Below are positions 44,586 to 52,987 of a DNA stretch of 64,000 nucleotides, piece after piece. The stretch is from Verrucomicrobiia bacterium (GTDB taxonomy: Bacteria > Verrucomicrobiota > Verrucomicrobiia > Palsa-1439), in assembly GCA_022072455.1 (NCBI GenBank), contig JAJVHY010000021.1:62001-126000 (forward strand), in the 5' to 3' direction. The position numbers were made by a program, and so were the translations under genes. Position 1 is the stretch's first letter, and each line of letters opens with the position of its first letter. The notes below the pieces were generated by a model. It was not told the DNA's origin and made no database searches. It was given only the letters and a program-made list of their open reading frames with translations.

Positions 44586-46196
44586 ATGATTCGTCCCACA
44601 TTTTTCCTTGTTCTCCTTGCTGCGGCATTACCGGCGCAGGCGGTGGAACTCCTCCTCGTCACCAACACCATCTCGATGCCGGTCGGCACCACGTTTCAAA
44701 TGCCGTTGACCGGCTCCAACAACATCGCCGGGCCGCTCCAATTCAAAGTCGAATCCGTCAGTTGGCGCGCCGTCAGAGCCGCGCTTGCACCGGCAACGAA
44801 TCGCAGCCTTCAACTTGACGTTACCGGCGTGGACTCCAACGACCAGCCCTTCGCCGGCACGATCGTCCTCCAACTTTTTGAAGATCTCGTCCCCCGGACC
44901 ACTGCCCGCATCATTGAACTCGTCCAAAGCAACTTCTACAACGGCCTGATCTTTCACCGCGTTGCGCCGGATCTCGTCTGCCAGACCGGGGCCGACAGTT
45001 CGGGCGTTACCCTCGACGACGAGTACGAACGCACCCTCTTCTACAATGGCTTCGGCCAACTCGGCCTCGCGAAAACGGCCGGTTTTTTTACCGGGCTCAT
45101 CGACGACTCCGGTGACTCGCAAATTTTCATTACCGACGTTGACCTCAGCGTCGGCTCCACGAACAAGCCCTCGCCCCGGTCATTCGATTTCAAGTATCCG
45201 TTGTTCGGCCAGTTGACCCGCGGCTTTGATATCGTGGACAAACTCATGAACACGCCGGTCGACGGCGAATCACCGGTCAACTCCAATATCGTCCAACAAG
45301 CCACGATTATCTCCGACCCGCAAGCCGCCGTCCTCCGCCTGACCGCCTTGCCGGGGTTCACAGGTGAAGTCACCGTGGTCGTCAGCGCCGCGAACGCCAA
45401 CAAGCAAAAGGACACCCAAACTCTCCGCGTCCGCGTCATCGCCAACCCCATCAACACCCCGCCGTTCCTCGGCCCGATACCGAGCGCGTTCGTCGTCACG
45501 CAAGCGATGGCCGCGTCTTTCATCCTCACGACCACCGATGTCGAAAATAACAACGTGAGCCTGCAACTGCTTGACGACGACACCCAAGACTTCCCCGATG
45601 GATTGGATGCCGCCGTTGATCCACTGACCAGCCGGCTCTGGTTGCTGCCGGAATTGGCGGTGACCGGCACCGTCAATCTGGTGCTCGGCGTCACCGATGG
45701 ACTCCACCCCTACGACACTCAGAAATTTTCGCTGACTGTCGCGCCGTCGAGCGACCTCCCGACGTTCGACATCCTCCCCAAATCCGGCAGCCTAAGTGTC
45801 TCCCCCCAACCACTCGGCTCGCGCGTCAAACTTTCCGGTCGCCTCGTCTTCACCAACAACTCCGACCGCGTCTTCACCAGCCATGACTACGTTCTGCTCT
45901 CCGTTGGCGACCTGGCCGATCCATTGACCATGACCATCCTCCCGAATGCGATTGGCCGTTCTCACAAAGGCGCCGTCGTCCGCATCAAAACCATTCCCGG
46001 CGCAATTCCAACTTTCGCCGGCACGTTCGACAGCGTCAAAGGCACCTTCAAAATCGCCCTCAGCAACTTCAACTTCCCCGGCCCGCAGACAAACCCGGTC
46101 ATTCAAGTCAGCTTCACCGTCGGCAACGACTACGGTTCCAACATCACCACTTGGACTCAATCCAAACCCGGCACCTTCACCTTCCCTAAACCTTAG
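44586..46196 (+). CDS. Exported cyclophilin-type peptidyl-prolyl isomerase with Ig-like regions
   Basis: A 536-residue secreted protein (signal TFFLVLLAAALPAQA). Residues about 85-250 form a cyclophilin-like domain: IVLQLFEDLVPRTTARIIEL, FYNGLIFHRVAPDLVCQTGAD, FGQLTRGFDIVDKLMNTPV. The usual QGGD is changed to QTGAD, so activity may be reduced. Residues about 290-390 look like a cadherin/Ig-like repeat (NTPPFLGPIPSAFVVTQAM, VTGTVNLVLGVTDGLHPYDT). The last 140 residues are a strand-rich C-terminal domain (ending KPGTFTFPKP). A periplasmic or surface folding role is suggested. Confidence 0.75.
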   Translation: MIRPTFFLVLLAAALPAQAVELLLVTNTISMPVGTTFQMPLTGSNNIAGPLQFKVESVSWRAVRAALAPATNRSLQLDVTGVDSNDQPFAGTIVLQLFEDLVPRTTARIIELVQSNFYNGLIFHRVAPDLVCQTGADSSGVTLDDEYERTLFYNGFGQLGLAKTAGFFTGLIDDSGDSQIFITDVDLSVGSTNKPSPRSFDFKYPLFGQLTRGFDIVDKLMNTPVDGESPVNSNIVQQATIISDPQAAVLRLTALPGFTGEVTVVVSAANANKQKDTQTLRVRVIANPINTPPFLGPIPSAFVVTQAMAASFILTTTDVENNNVSLQLLDDDTQDFPDGLDAAVDPLTSRLWLLPELAVTGTVNLVLGVTDGLHPYDTQKFSLTVAPSSDLPTFDILPKSGSLSVSPQPLGSRVKLSGRLVFTNNSDRVFTSHDYVLLSVGDLADPLTMTILPNAIGRSHKGAVVRIKTIPGAIPTFAGTFDSVKGTFKIALSNFNFPGPQTNPVIQVSFTVGNDYGSNITTWTQSKPGTFTFPKP

Positions 46197-46450
46197 CAAA
46201 CGAAGTTATGGAATTTCTAATTCTAGGATGGCGTTTTGAAAGTCGAGTTGAACAGGTGCCGATTATTGCCGGCAGCTGAAAACCGAGTGCAAAACAATGT
46301 AGCTTTCAGGACAGCTGATAGCTACCGCCCTGCTTGCTTCATTTTCGAGCTTTGGAACGTGGAAAATGTTGACCTCGATGGTAAGTAAGAATCTTAATTC
46401 TCATTGCCTTCGAAGTATAGTTTCACTTATGTACGCATAATTCGACTTTC
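46197..46450 (+). other. AT-richer intergenic region upstream of the NACHT gene
   Basis: 254 bp without a credible gene. Base composition drops sharply compared with both flanking chromosomal genes, marking the left edge of an acquired segment. A weak promoter-like TTGCCT-N18-TATGTA occurs within the last 50 bp. No terminal inverted repeat or integrase was found. Confidence 0.5.
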
Positions 46451-48304
46451 ATGGAGCCACACAGTTTAATAGTAACTGAGATTGTTAAAGCCTTGATGCC
46501 TAAACTTCTCGAGCATCTAGGGAAAAAGACAGTTCGCGACAACGATATAGAAGTAAGAATCGCAGAGCATATGTCGTTTGTAGCCAATTGGTCCCAGACA
46601 GTTCAGTTTCACGGAATGGCTGTCGCGAAAGATACTGCTGCCGCCACAATACCGCTTACAATCGACACTCTGCCCCGGAAATTTCGCGGGAAAACGTCAA
46701 GAGGGAAGGAGGTGGATGAACTTGCGCTGATTCACGACAGCTATCAATACATCCTCTTAGGTGATCCTGGTTCAGGAAAAACGACCACACTCAAACGCAT
46801 GGCAAGAAGAGTATTACTTGAAGAACCAGATAGTGATGATCGTTGGCAGTTTCCTGTAGTTGTCCGACTGCGCGATTTGGATCAAGGATATTCTCTACTT
46901 GAGCACATTGCGGCGACCTTCGGGATCCCTTTTGAGACGCGTAATGAAGAGATTCGCGAAAAAATTACATGGATGGAGCGGACGTTCAATAAGCAAAGCG
47001 TGTCTGCTTTGGCTAAGAGTAGCCGATCTGATGGGAGAATTGAATATGATGCTAAAGGCAACCCAGCTTTCAGGGTAAAACAAATTCGCCAAAGGTACGT
47101 GCTGAATACAAAGCTGATGCATGTCTTGCATGATGTTTTTTCAACTACTAATACCCTTATTCTCCTCGATGGGTTGGACGAACTCTCTCAAGACAGGCAT
47201 GCCGATACGGTTCAAGAAATAGAAGCTCTGTCAGCATCCTTAAGAGAAAGCAAGATCGTGGTAACTTGTCGTTCGGGGGAGTACACTCGCACTCTCGATG
47301 GCTTCCATGTTATGGAGCTATGCCCGTTAAGCAGGGATCAAAAAGTCACAATTGCAAAAAAATGGTTACCAGATGCGGATCGTTTCTTAAACACTTTGGA
47401 CCAAATGCCGTACTCGGATCTTGGTGATCGTCCACTGTTTCTTACCCACCTAATTATTCTTTTCCAGAATCACGGGCAACTTCCCGAACAGCCGGGCACA
47501 ATTTATAAGAAAATAGTCCACTTGATGCTGGAGCTTTGGGATTCGCAAAGGAGAATTGCGCGCGATTCTATCTATTCGAGCTTCATGCCAGATCGTAAGC
47601 TAGAGTTCCTTGCCGCATTATCATTCCAACTGACTTATCATTTACGCAGGAAAACATTTAGTGAGGTTGACCTTATTGACGCGTATAGATTGGTTTGCGA
47701 GAGCTTCAGATTGCCGGCTAGCGAGGCAAAAGAAGTTGTCAAAGAGATAGAGAGTCACACGGGCCTAATTTTCGAAGGTGCCACCGATAGCTATGAATTC
47801 TCGCACCTATCGTTGCAGGAATACTTAGCCGCCACCTATTTGGTCAAAGCGTCATTCTCTGCATGTGTGGACGAGTACGTAAGAGATTATCCAGAACCTG
47901 TGGCAATAGCGGTTGCAATATCGTCGGACCCGACTAGCTGGCTCGTGGAATTACTACTCAAGAGGAAAACCCTGCATTGTTTTTCACCCGAAAGCGCGGT
48001 GAGCTTTCTAAGTCGGCTCTCGTTGGAAAGACCGTATTTTACTCGCTCCTCTAAACTTGGTTTTGCCATTCTTCGGCTTGCTTTCGAATTCCCAGAGGCC
48101 ACGGAGTATCCCATCCAACGGTTGCTTAGCGATGAGTTCGTGACTAAATCAGTCAAAGACGCGCTAGGATATTATGTCGAGACTCCACAACAAAAACATC
48201 CAACCGCGGTGGAACTAGTACAGTCTTTTGATTTGACTACCTTACAATTCGGCTACCCAGCACTGGGTGGGGCTTTACGTAGGAGTCTTTACATTAAAGA
48301 TTAG
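46451..48304 (+). CDS. NACHT-domain STAND ATPase, probable anti-phage defence protein
   Basis: A 617-residue protein. After a short N-terminal region (1-95) comes a NACHT NTPase: Walker A GDPGSGKTTT at residues 104-113, an ILLDGLDEL Walker B with D240, and VVTCRSGEY as sensor. The helical part carries YEFSHLSLQEYLAATYL (near 447), the typical end of NACHT modules. Bacterial NACHT proteins (bNACHT/Avs relatives) sense phage and trigger abortive responses. Here the N-terminal effector is small and unrecognised, and the C-terminus (about 150 residues) lacks obvious repeats. Low GC content and codon use unlike the neighbours indicate horizontal transfer. The start ATG at 46451 lacks a strong ribosome binding site. 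Confidence 0.85.
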   Translation: MEPHSLIVTEIVKALMPKLLEHLGKKTVRDNDIEVRIAEHMSFVANWSQTVQFHGMAVAKDTAAATIPLTIDTLPRKFRGKTSRGKEVDELALIHDSYQYILLGDPGSGKTTTLKRMARRVLLEEPDSDDRWQFPVVVRLRDLDQGYSLLEHIAATFGIPFETRNEEIREKITWMERTFNKQSVSALAKSSRSDGRIEYDAKGNPAFRVKQIRQRYVLNTKLMHVLHDVFSTTNTLILLDGLDELSQDRHADTVQEIEALSASLRESKIVVTCRSGEYTRTLDGFHVMELCPLSRDQKVTIAKKWLPDADRFLNTLDQMPYSDLGDRPLFLTHLIILFQNHGQLPEQPGTIYKKIVHLMLELWDSQRRIARDSIYSSFMPDRKLEFLAALSFQLTYHLRRKTFSEVDLIDAYRLVCESFRLPASEAKEVVKEIESHTGLIFEGATDSYEFSHLSLQEYLAATYLVKASFSACVDEYVRDYPEPVAIAVAISSDPTSWLVELLLKRKTLHCFSPESAVSFLSRLSLERPYFTRSSKLGFAILRLAFEFPEATEYPIQRLLSDEFVTKSVKDALGYYVETPQQKHPTAVELVQSFDLTTLQFGYPALGGALRRSLYIKD

Positions 48305-48334
48305 GTCATTGAGGTTAACCCTGTAGTCTGAAAA

Positions 48335-48348
48335 TTGGGGTACCCCAA
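48335..48348. promoter_or_regulatory. 14-bp perfect palindrome before the methyltransferase pair
   Basis: TTGGGGTACCCCAA is an exact palindrome ending directly before the GTG start at 48349. It could be an operator, or simply a junction motif between the NACHT segment and the methyltransferase genes. Confidence 0.3.
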
Positions 48349-48861
48349 GTGAAACAAATTACCGACAGCCAGCCGACCATCGTCATCACCGCGTCTGCGC
48401 CGGTCGTCCCGGCCATTCTTAACGACTGTGTTCGCGCCCTCCAACCGGGCGGCCTGCTCTTTGTTTACGGCGCGCCGCGCGACTTACCGGCTTGGGGTGT
48501 GGAACTCATGCGGCACTTGACCTTCAAATACTGGATTGCCCTCGACATCAACGACACTCCCTCCGCCGGCTTCCTGAAACCGACGCACCAAGGCTTGCTG
48601 CTTTTCTGGAAACCCAAACGCTACGAGCCCTACCCGCTCAACGCCAAAGCCGTCCGCATCCCGCACCAGAACTGTGCCGTCTGTCGCCGGCCGCTCAAAG
48701 ATTGGGGCGGCAAAAAACATCTGATGAACCCCGCCGGCGCCGCCCTCGCCGATGTCTGGCGCGACCTTCCCCGCCGGCCGGTTCGCGGCGCGAAACTACC
48801 GGCCGACGTCGCCCAACGGATCCGCGCCCTCGCCGGCGATTACCACCTCGTCGCCGCATGA
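48349..48861 (+). CDS. Methyltransferase-like partner protein, incomplete MTase fold
   Basis: A 170-residue protein similar to part of an amino-methyltransferase. VITASAPVVPAILNDCVRAL with PGGLLFVYG matches the strand-helix region following a DPPY motif, but the catalytic tetrapeptide is replaced by TASAP. FKYWIALDI, THQGLLLFWKP and ADVWRDL align with the target-recognition side of the next protein. CAVC could bind metal. The SAM-binding FCGAGT motif is missing. Either it is the non-catalytic half of a two-subunit enzyme, or its 5' end was lost at the junction with the NACHT gene. GTG start at 48349; the stop overlaps the next gene as ATGA. Confidence 0.6.
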   Translation: MKQITDSQPTIVITASAPVVPAILNDCVRALQPGGLLFVYGAPRDLPAWGVELMRHLTFKYWIALDINDTPSAGFLKPTHQGLLLFWKPKRYEPYPLNAKAVRIPHQNCAVCRRPLKDWGGKKHLMNPAGAALADVWRDLPRRPVRGAKLPADVAQRIRALAGDYHLVAA

Positions 48862-49787
48862 AAACCGACTACGTCCACCTCGGCGATTGCGTCGAATATC
48901 TCCGGCAAATCAAAGCCGAACACCCCGGCGGCGTGTTCGACCTCGCGTTTGCCGACCCGCCTTACAACCTCAAAAAACTTTACGATCAATACGACGACAC
49001 CCTCGCCGAGCAAGCTTACCTCGACTGGTGCAACGCCTGGCTCGCCGGCATGGCGGACACACTCAAACCCGGTGGCAGCCTCTTCGTTCTCAACCTCCCC
49101 AAGTGGGCGATCTATCACGCGGCATTCCTGAATGACCGGCTCGATTTCCGGCATTGGATCGTCTGGGACGCGCTTTCCGATCCGCGCGGCAAACTCATGC
49201 CGGCGCACTACGCCCTGCTCTACTACACCAAACCCGGCGGCACTCCCACATTCCATCCACTCACCACCGACGCCCCCGACCGGTGCGCCCGCGCCGCCTG
49301 CCGCACCACCCGGCAATCCGCCGAGTGCGAACTCACCGATATCTGGTTCGACGTCTTCCGCATCAAACACAAACGCGACCGCGACGCCCATCCCTGTCAG
49401 TTGCCGGAAAAACTGATGGAACGCATCATTCTCCTCACCACCAATCCCGGCGACCTTGTCTTCGATCCGTTCTGCGGGGCCGGCACCACCGCGTTGGCCG
49501 CCAGAAAACTCGGCCGCCGGTTTGTCGTCACCGACGTTGACCCGAATTACGTCAGCATCACCACCGCCAAACTCGCCACGCCCGACGTGCCGCGCGCCTC
49601 GGTCCGAAAACCCAAACGCAGCGCCTCCAAGCGCGAAGTCGAACTCTACCTCCAAAATCTTGCCCGCGAACTCGGTCGCATCCCAACCGAAGCCGAAATC
49701 ACCCCGGCCATGCTCGACAAGATCGATGCGCTCTATCCCTACCGGGGAGCCGCGCTGAAACGTGCGAAAGTTGCGCTTCCGGCTTGA
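48858..49787 (+). CDS. Site-specific DNA methyltransferase (N4/N6, beta-type order)
   Basis: A 309-residue SAM-dependent enzyme that methylates an exocyclic amino group in DNA. The motif order is DPPY first (LAFADPPYNLKKLY near residue 33), then a target-recognition region (FRHWIVWDALSDPRGKLMPA, CARAACRTTRQSAECELTDIW), then the SAM-binding FDPFCGAGTTALAA near residue 212. HPCQLPEKLMERII precedes it as in many such enzymes. No restriction endonuclease gene is adjacent, so it is an orphan or part of a larger defence set with the NACHT gene. It is co-translated with the incomplete partner upstream. Confidence 0.88.
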   Translation: MKTDYVHLGDCVEYLRQIKAEHPGGVFDLAFADPPYNLKKLYDQYDDTLAEQAYLDWCNAWLAGMADTLKPGGSLFVLNLPKWAIYHAAFLNDRLDFRHWIVWDALSDPRGKLMPAHYALLYYTKPGGTPTFHPLTTDAPDRCARAACRTTRQSAECELTDIWFDVFRIKHKRDRDAHPCQLPEKLMERIILLTTNPGDLVFDPFCGAGTTALAARKLGRRFVVTDVDPNYVSITTAKLATPDVPRASVRKPKRSASKREVELYLQNLARELGRIPTEAEITPAMLDKIDALYPYRGAALKRAKVALPA

Positions 49788-49864
49788 GTTATTGCGGAAA
49801 ATCACGTTCATTGAACCCGGCGTTCGCGACCAAGGACCCGAGCGCGACAACTTAAGGTGGTACT

Positions 49865-51274
49865 ATGAAGGGATTCAAAATTGTTTGGGGCGTGCTGTTA
49901 TTTGCAGCACTTATTGCTGTCGTTCAACTCGCGGACGTACCGCTCGATTCCCCGGCTGTGCTCTACCAACGCTTGCCGGCGGTGGCGCGTCTGGACCGGC
50001 CCGTCACCGGCAACTCGTTTGAGAATCTCGCCGGCGGCACAGTCGCCGACGGCATTCTCGCCGGCACTCTCACCACGCCGGTGACGCAACCCGCCGACGA
50101 CCTCCTCGAAAAACTCCGGCCCATGACGACAGTCTTTCCGGCTGCCGCCGGTGGAATCGCCTTGACCAAGGCGGCGCTCGAAGCCGGCGCGATCAACGCC
50201 ACCCTCACGAAACAGTTCCGGAACATCCTGACCCAAATCCAAGCCGAGCCGCGCTCCGCGTTGGCCGTGGAAAAATTCCGTGACAATTTCATGCCGGTCT
50301 TCGAGTTGGCCAAGCAATGCCGGACCTGGGACGAATTCCAAACCATCCTCCGGCAAGCCGACAGCCCGGATCAATTGAAGGTGCTTACCAAGATGGCGAC
50401 CGGCTCACCCGCCGCCGCGCAGCGACTCAGTGCGGTCCTCGCCGTGGCCGCGTCGGATGGTCGCGCCACTGTGACCGGCGCGCTCGACCACATCATGCGC
50501 TTCGGGCCGAAAGGATTGGATGCGCTCGCCGCCGCGCTCGACAAAGGCGTGGCCGGTCTCAAGTTCACCATCGCGCATCCCGGCTTCACCCCCGGCAACA
50601 CGCCAGCGCCGACCGGCATCCAAGCCACCTATCAATCGCTCCGGCACGAGTACGGGGCCGTGGTCACGGCAGCAAAATATCTCCTCATCACCTTGCTGGC
50701 CGCGTTGCTAGTCCTCGTCGTCGTCCCCGGCCGGTATCTCGAACAACTCGTCGCACGGCCCGGTGCGGACATCGTTCCCGGCGCGTTCCATTATTTTCTC
50801 TCGGCGCTCGCCGTCGGGATCATCCTCAGCGGTTTGGCGTATCTCTTGTCGCTGGCCGCCAGTCCGGCCATCGAATCGCCCACACTGACCGCGACCGCGA
50901 CCGGCGAAGCCACGACAACTGCTACCTCTGCCGCGGAGAACCCGCTGCTATCCGGCTTGGTCGTGCTCATATCGCTGGCGATTCACGCCGTCGTCTGGTT
51001 CATCGTCCGCGGTAAACTCCGGCAAGTCGAAGAGGATGAGACCGCGACGGTGGAACTGCGTTTGAAGCGATTGGAGAACCTTGACGTGTTCCTCGATCTC
51101 CCGTTGTTTACCGGCCTGGCGCTGACGGTGGTGGCGTTCATCCTCATCACCCTCAACGCCGGCATGAGCCGCCATTTTGCTTACACCGCGACGGTCGTGG
51201 GGATTCTTTCGGCCGTCTCGCTGCGCATCCGGTATTTATATCCGTTGAAGGAACGTCTCATCCAAGCGAAGTGA
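49865..51274 (+). CDS. Polytopic membrane protein, possible ExbB/TolQ/MotA-like channel subunit
   Basis: A 469-residue protein with one N-terminal helix (VWGVLLFAALIAVVQLA), a soluble region of about 230 residues, then around five membrane helices from residue 260 on. The last two (LPLFTGLALTVVAFILITL and HFAYTATVVGILSAVSLRI, the latter followed by RYLYPLKERL) resemble the paired GLxGTVxG and ATAxGLxxA helices of ExbB/TolQ. That similarity is only by eye. AAGGTGGT precedes the ATG. The next gene begins one base after its stop and encodes an ExbD/MotB-like helix, which supports the channel idea. Confidence 0.45.
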   Translation: MKGFKIVWGVLLFAALIAVVQLADVPLDSPAVLYQRLPAVARLDRPVTGNSFENLAGGTVADGILAGTLTTPVTQPADDLLEKLRPMTTVFPAAAGGIALTKAALEAGAINATLTKQFRNILTQIQAEPRSALAVEKFRDNFMPVFELAKQCRTWDEFQTILRQADSPDQLKVLTKMATGSPAAAQRLSAVLAVAASDGRATVTGALDHIMRFGPKGLDALAAALDKGVAGLKFTIAHPGFTPGNTPAPTGIQATYQSLRHEYGAVVTAAKYLLITLLAALLVLVVVPGRYLEQLVARPGADIVPGAFHYFLSALAVGIILSGLAYLLSLAASPAIESPTLTATATGEATTTATSAAENPLLSGLVVLISLAIHAVVWFIVRGKLRQVEEDETATVELRLKRLENLDVFLDLPLFTGLALTVVAFILITLNAGMSRHFAYTATVVGILSAVSLRIRYLYPLKERLIQAK

Positions 51275-51275
51275 C

Positions 51276-52946
51276 ATGAAGCCGTCCATCCTCATTGTGA
51301 TGTTGGATTTTCTGGTCTGCTCGCTGTTGATGTTCGTCGTGGGCACCGGCGGCGACCAGACCACCAGCGCCACCTCCGCCACTCCGGCCGTTCACGCCGA
51401 GTTCTCGCCGGCCGCGCTCCAATCCCAACAGTCGGAATGGAACCGCGCCTACGAACAAGACGCGCTCCTGACCCAACTCCAAGCCGAAACCACCGCCAAA
51501 GAACAACTCCAAGCGCGGCTCAGCGAAACCACCACCGCCGCCCAGCGACTCGCGGAGGAAAAAGCCCGCGTCGAACAAGCCAAAGCGCAGACCGAAAAAG
51601 AACTGGCCGGGGTCGAGACCCAACTCGGCCGGGTCGCCGCCGAACGTGAGAAGTTGGCCAAGGAAGGCGAAGCCACGAAAGAAAGTCTCGCCCGCCTCCA
51701 GACTGAACAACAGCAACTCCAACAACAAAAAGTCGAACTCGAACAACACGCCGCGCAACTCGGCAAGACCGTTGTCAGCCAGCAAGCGGTTATCACCACG
51801 TTGAGCGAGGAAGTGCGCACCTCACAAACCCGCGTCGAAACCCAACTCAGCGACGTCGCGCTCGGCCAGCAACAACTTGCCGCGACGCTGACGCGACTCG
51901 ATGAATTCTCGCGCACATTGCCGGCGGTCTTGCAAACCAGTGTCGCAGAAGTCCGCAAAGAACAGGAAGTCACGCAACAGAATGCCGCCGCGCTCGCGGA
52001 AGACGTCAAAACGTTGACCGCCGCGCTCAATGCCGAAGAACGCGCCAAACTTCTCCAAGCCGTCGCCGATGTGGCGAAAGGTCAACAAGGTCTGCAATCG
52101 CAACTCGACACGCTGCTCAAGTCGGGCACCGGCGGCCAAGTCGGCGAAAGTCTCACCACAATCCTCGCCGGCCAAGACGCCCTCCGGCAACAGACCGCCA
52201 AACTCGGCGACCAAATCGAATCCATCAAAGCCCGCGGCCCCGGACCCTTCAAAGCCGTCCAAGGCGCCCGCCTGGCAGTCCAGGTCAACCTCGCCACGCG
52301 CGACCCGCGCGAAGCAACCACCGCGAGTTTTCAAGCCGCCGCGTATCCGCCGGTCATTACGGTTGAAGGTCGCGCCTACATTGTGGCCACTGCGCGCACG
52401 CTCGGTCTCGCGTGGCACGCCGCCGGTGATCCCGCCAATGAACTGACCGATTTCATCTTCATGCTCTCGCGCACCGGTGAGACGCCGTGGGCCGGAGTTC
52501 TGACCAGCGCCGCCTGCGTACTCCGCGCAAACCCAGTTGTCGCTGCCGTCGAACTGGCGCAGACCATTCCCGGCTTGACGGTGATGGAACTGGCCGGCCC
52601 CGACGCCGTGCTCCAACAGGATCAGCGCAAGCTCAACATCTTCAAAAGCACCGCGACCGGCCTGAGTTTCGAAGTCGAAGTTTCGCCCGACCTCGCCGAC
52701 GCCCGCTATGTCGTCATCAAGCGCACATTGCGCGGTCCGGCCACTTGGTTTGAAAACCCGGCCTACCGCGCCGATACCGGCGATTATCTGGTCACGGCGG
52801 ATGGGAAATTGGTCGGCATCATGGTTAACCGCGACCGTGCGTTCATCATTACCGCAGCCAATGTTCAGGACTGTCTCCTGACCGCGTCGTTGGCCGACCG
52901 GAAAGAATTTCAGGCTGCGGCCCAGCGCTATTCACGTCTCAAGTAG
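51276..52946 (+). CDS. Coiled-coil protein with ExbD/MotB-like N-terminal helix
   Basis: A 556-residue protein. The N-terminal helix ILIVMLDFLVCSLLMFVVG places one Asp at the start of a membrane span, as in the proton-conducting helix of ExbD, TolR and MotB. Residues about 55-300 are a long coiled coil rich in Q, E, K and A. The C-terminal 210 residues are strand-rich; a late DYLVTADGKLVGIMVN segment recalls the end of trypsin-like folds, but no GNSGG serine motif is present. By analogy to ExbD the coiled coil would be periplasmic. It follows the multispan protein by 1 bp and precedes an FHA-kinase by 41 bp. Confidence 0.5.
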   Translation: MKPSILIVMLDFLVCSLLMFVVGTGGDQTTSATSATPAVHAEFSPAALQSQQSEWNRAYEQDALLTQLQAETTAKEQLQARLSETTTAAQRLAEEKARVEQAKAQTEKELAGVETQLGRVAAEREKLAKEGEATKESLARLQTEQQQLQQQKVELEQHAAQLGKTVVSQQAVITTLSEEVRTSQTRVETQLSDVALGQQQLAATLTRLDEFSRTLPAVLQTSVAEVRKEQEVTQQNAAALAEDVKTLTAALNAEERAKLLQAVADVAKGQQGLQSQLDTLLKSGTGGQVGESLTTILAGQDALRQQTAKLGDQIESIKARGPGPFKAVQGARLAVQVNLATRDPREATTASFQAAAYPPVITVEGRAYIVATARTLGLAWHAAGDPANELTDFIFMLSRTGETPWAGVLTSAACVLRANPVVAAVELAQTIPGLTVMELAGPDAVLQQDQRKLNIFKSTATGLSFEVEVSPDLADARYVVIKRTLRGPATWFENPAYRADTGDYLVTADGKLVGIMVNRDRAFIITAANVQDCLLTASLADRKEFQAAAQRYSRLK

Positions 52947-52987
52947 CCGGTAAGAACGCCCAACATCCGTCGCATATAAGTGGCACC

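Noticed and set aside
48858-49787. Complete restriction-modification system
   Set aside because: No endonuclease-like gene is adjacent; only methyltransferase parts are recognisable.
49865-52946. True Zorya (ZorAB) system
   Set aside because: No ZorC/D/E helicase or nuclease partner, no OmpA-type peptidoglycan-binding domain, and only weak ZorA-like similarity; kept only as a broad ExbB/ExbD-like idea.
51276-52946. Active trypsin-like protease at the C-terminus
   Set aside because: No GNSGG or GDSGG serine motif and no clear His/Asp partners.
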